Shown here piece by piece: positions 6,074-7,382 of a stretch of DNA of 7,382 bases (its first letter is position 1; the number at the start of each line of letters is the position of its first letter). A program made the position numbers and the translations under genes. The notes beneath the pieces were generated by a model, which worked only from the letters and a program-made list of their open reading frames with translations, had not been told where the DNA came from and did not search any database. Origin of the DNA: an uncultured Halioglobus sp. (GTDB taxonomy: Bacteria > Pseudomonadota > Gammaproteobacteria > Pseudomonadales > Halieaceae); assembly GCA_905480565.1 (NCBI GenBank), contig CAJQQW010000404.1, positions 1 to 7,382 of the forward strand. The letters are read 5' to 3'.

Positions 6074-6502
6074 TCAGCTGGCGGCGATAATATTTGGATC
6101 CTGTGCTGCGCTGCTGGGCCCCTCCCTGTTACGCACCGCATCGGCGATTCTGAAAAGCGGCACTCTCAGCATCTCGATCACATCCTCACTGGCACTGGTT
6201 TCCTCAAGGGCCTTGTTCATGCATGCCAGCCACTGATCTCGCTCCTCCGGGCCGATATGATAGGGCTCATGGGGCTCCGTCATACAAACGGTGCCATGCT
6301 TGTCGGCGTAAAGAGGAGGGCCGCCCATCCAGCCTATAAGGTACTCGGCGAGCTTATCCTTCATCGGGTCCAGGTCCTGCGCATGCATTGCACGCAAGGC
6401 CGCGGCGTCTGGCCAGGAGTCCATAATGTCGTAAAAAACGCCGACTAGGCGCCTAATGCCCTCTTCGCCGAGTATCTGGTATGGGGTCTGGGGTGATGCC
6501 AT
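6074..6502 (-). CDS. Group II truncated hemoglobin (TrHbO type)
   Basis: A 142-residue 2-on-2 hemoglobin. LGEEGIRRLVGVFYDIMD (11-28) is the helix A/B region with Tyr24 at B10. AMHAQDL (38-44) gives His40 at CD1, GWMGGPPLY (57-65) is the EF block, and TEPHEPYHIG (75-84) holds the probable proximal His78 (F8). ERDQWLACM (87-95) holds Trp91 at G8. Tyr-B10, His-CD1 and Trp-G8 are the distal-site set of group II truncated globins, including a studied cold-adapted Pseudoalteromonas protein. Such proteins bind O2, NO or peroxide-type ligands and are linked to nitrosative and oxidative stress defence rather than O2 storage. A C-terminal tail of ~17 residues is outside the globin fold. The start agrees with family N-termini, although the bases before the ATG (CATATCTCC) contain no Shine-Dalgarno. 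The gene is divergent from purC and convergent with the DUF3313 lipoprotein. Confidence 0.92.
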   Translation of the reverse strand: MASPQTPYQILGEEGIRRLVGVFYDIMDSWPDAAALRAMHAQDLDPMKDKLAEYLIGWMGGPPLYADKHGTVCMTEPHEPYHIGPEERDQWLACMNKALEETSASEDVIEMLRVPLFRIADAVRNREGPSSAAQDPNIIAAS

Positions 6503-6541
6503 GGAGATATGCTACTCGCAGTAGTATGCCCGTTCTCGGGC
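6503..6541 (-). promoter_or_regulatory. Structured leader of the truncated hemoglobin gene
   Basis: Two perfect short inverted repeats stand in a row in the leader: CTACT-CGC-AGTAG (6512-6524) and GCCCG-TTCT-CGGGC (6528-6541). The first ends 9 bases before the start codon. With no visible Shine-Dalgarno, these could affect ribosome access; neither is followed by a T run. Confidence 0.4.
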
Positions 6542-6551
6542 CTGAAGCACT

Positions 6552-6580
6552 ATTATAGCGAGGTATGAAAGCACATTATA
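6552..6580 (-). promoter_or_regulatory. Tandem -10 boxes of the truncated hemoglobin gene
   Basis: On the minus strand two perfect TATAAT hexamers occur at 6575-6580 and 6552-6557, offset by 23 bases, so the upstream one occupies the -35 position of the downstream one. Neither has a good -35 box or an extended -10. Predicted starts are near 6568 and 6545. Confidence 0.5.
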
Positions 6581-6594
6581 GGTTTTGCAGCCTG

Positions 6595-6609
6595 TGCGAT
6601 ATTGTCGCA
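6595..6609. promoter_or_regulatory. Operator-like dyad upstream of the hemoglobin promoters
   Basis: A perfect inverted repeat TGCGA-TATTG-TCGCA lies in the divergent region, with its centre about 34 bases upstream of the distal predicted hemoglobin start and 57 upstream of the proximal one. It does not match the FNR, CRP or NsrR consensus as I know them. It may bind a regulator that replaces the missing -35 contacts. Confidence 0.3.
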
Positions 6610-6692
6610 AAGATTTGAGCCCCCAGTGGTATCTTGGTCGCGACTTCCGGAAATGGTTGACGACAGGGGCATAGCCCTTCGGGCGTATCCTC

Positions 6693-6701
6693 TGCTAAAA
6701 T
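6693..6701 (+). promoter_or_regulatory. Extended -10 promoter of purC
   Basis: TGCTAAAAT combines the extended -10 dinucleotide TG with a TAAAAT hexamer (5 of 6) and no -35 box, as extended -10 promoters often have. Transcription would start near 6708, with a leader of about 75 bases. A bulged hairpin ATAGCCC-TTC-GGGCGTAT (6671-6688) lies just upstream. I see no PurR box. Confidence 0.55.
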
Positions 6702-6782
6702 CGCAGCCGTTTCCGATCCGGTGCTTTGCCGTTTAGACAAGGTTTGCCGGGTTTCTCATCAGGCACCGTACAGGACGACAAT

Positions 6783-7382
6783 ATGAGTCTCGCCGACAAG
6801 GTATTGGCGGTCAACAATGACCTGCCTATTCGAACTGACGCCCCGGTACACAGTGGCAAAGTCCGCTCGGTTTATTGGTTGAGCGCCCAGGATAGCGCGC
6901 GATTGATCGCCGAGCGTGGCTATAATGTCGCCGCGGAAGCGCCTCTGGCAATCATGGTGATCTCTGATCGAATTTCTGCCTTTGAATGCATCTGGCATGG
7001 GAAAGGCGGTATGCAGGGAGTACCTGGCAAGGGGGCAGCCCTGAACGCCATATCTAACCACTGGTTTGACCTTTTCCGAAATCGAGGGCTGGCGGACAGT
7101 CACATATTGGAGGTGCCACATCCTTTGGTCTGGATCGTGCAAAAGGCTCGACCTGTAATGATCGAGGCGATTGCGAGGCAGTACATTACTGGCTCTATGT
7201 GGAGAGCCTATGACAAGGGCGAGCGAGATTTCTGCGGGATTACGCTACCGGACAGTCTGCATCGGGATCAGCGTTTGCCGGAGTTGCTCATTACGCCGTC
7301 GAGCAAGGGTATTCTCAGAGGTATACCGGGTGTGCCAGAGGTTGATGATGTCAACATCACTCGCAGTGATATCGAGAACAAT
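6783..7382 (+). CDS. purC: Phosphoribosylaminoimidazole-succinocarboxamide (SAICAR) synthase, long form, 3' end outside the window
   Basis: PurC joins aspartate to CAIR using ATP to make SAICAR, the eighth step of purine synthesis, in the cytosol. The window holds the first 200 codons, in frame to the last base. [11 protein letters not shown] (21-31) is the N-terminal nucleotide-binding region, [11 protein letters not shown] (58-68) the central SAICAR block, and [15 protein letters not shown] (124-138) corresponds to the family signature ending in R-x3-[17 protein letters not shown] (170-183) and DVNITR (189-194) follow. The insertions compared with the ~237-residue E. coli enzyme show that this is the longer (~367-residue) form found in Vibrio and other marine gammaproteobacteria. 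AGGA at 6772-6775, 7 bases before the ATG, supports the start. Confidence 0.96.
   Translation, partial: MSLADKVLAVNNDLPIRTDAPVHSGKVRSVYWLSAQDSARLIAERGYNVAAEAPLAIMVISDRISAFECIWHGKGGMQGVPGKGAALNAISNHWFDLFRNRGLADSHILEVPHPLVWIVQKARPVMIEAIARQYITGSMWRAYDKGERDFCGITLPDSLHRDQRLPELLITPSSKGILRGIPGVPEVDDVNITRSDIENN

Noticed and set aside
6066..6083. Hairpin CGCCGG/CTGGCG between the convergent lipoprotein and hemoglobin genes as a terminator
   Set aside because: It is partly inside the hemoglobin coding end and no T run follows on either strand.
1..7382. CRISPR array, tRNA, rRNA or insertion sequence
   Set aside because: I saw no regularly spaced repeats, tRNA-like folds, or transposase or integrase reading frames.

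Overview
The window looks like chromosomal housekeeping sequence from a Gram-negative gammaproteobacterium, most likely a marine one of the Halieaceae/Cellvibrionales type. This rests on moderately GC-rich DNA, several outer-membrane lipoproteins, a TonB-dependent receptor, a group II truncated hemoglobin and the long form of PurC. The taxonomic placement is inference from protein flavour, not from a marker gene. Genes are densely packed, and I see no transposase, integrase, CRISPR array, tRNA or rRNA.

Layout from left to right. Positions 53-998 (minus strand) hold two small lipoprotein genes that overlap by 11 bases; both carry a short LGP-type motif like that of BamE/OmlA-fold lipoproteins. 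A divergent intergenic region (999-1162) carries a very good sigma70 promoter for the plus-strand pair lipA (1163-2152, lipoyl synthase) and a PLP enzyme of the D-cysteine desulfhydrase/ACC deaminase family (2173-3069). That pair ends in a likely hairpin terminator 24 bases before the end of a convergent TonB-dependent receptor gene (3094-5172, minus strand). The receptor's promoter lies at 5203-5231, which fixes the short start. Divergent from the receptor is a DUF3313-like lipoprotein (5352-6044, plus strand) with a structured leader. Convergent with that is a group II truncated hemoglobin (6074-6502, minus strand). The window ends in the first 200 codons of purC (6783 onward, plus strand), divergent from the hemoglobin gene.

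How the genes may work together. lipA and the PLP enzyme are very probably co-transcribed. LipA uses up sulfur from its auxiliary iron-sulfur cluster, and the PLP enzyme has active-site residues of the D-cysteine desulfhydrase (sulfide-releasing) type rather than the ACC deaminase type, so a sulfur-supply or cysteine-detoxification link is possible but unproven. The receptor, the DUF3313 lipoprotein and the hemoglobin sit in alternating orientation with their own promoters, so a shared pathway is only suggested by proximity. No complete new multi-gene system is evident. The best leads are the lipA/PLP pair, the tandem lipoproteins, and the structured promoter and leader regions at 5203-5351 and 6503-6782.
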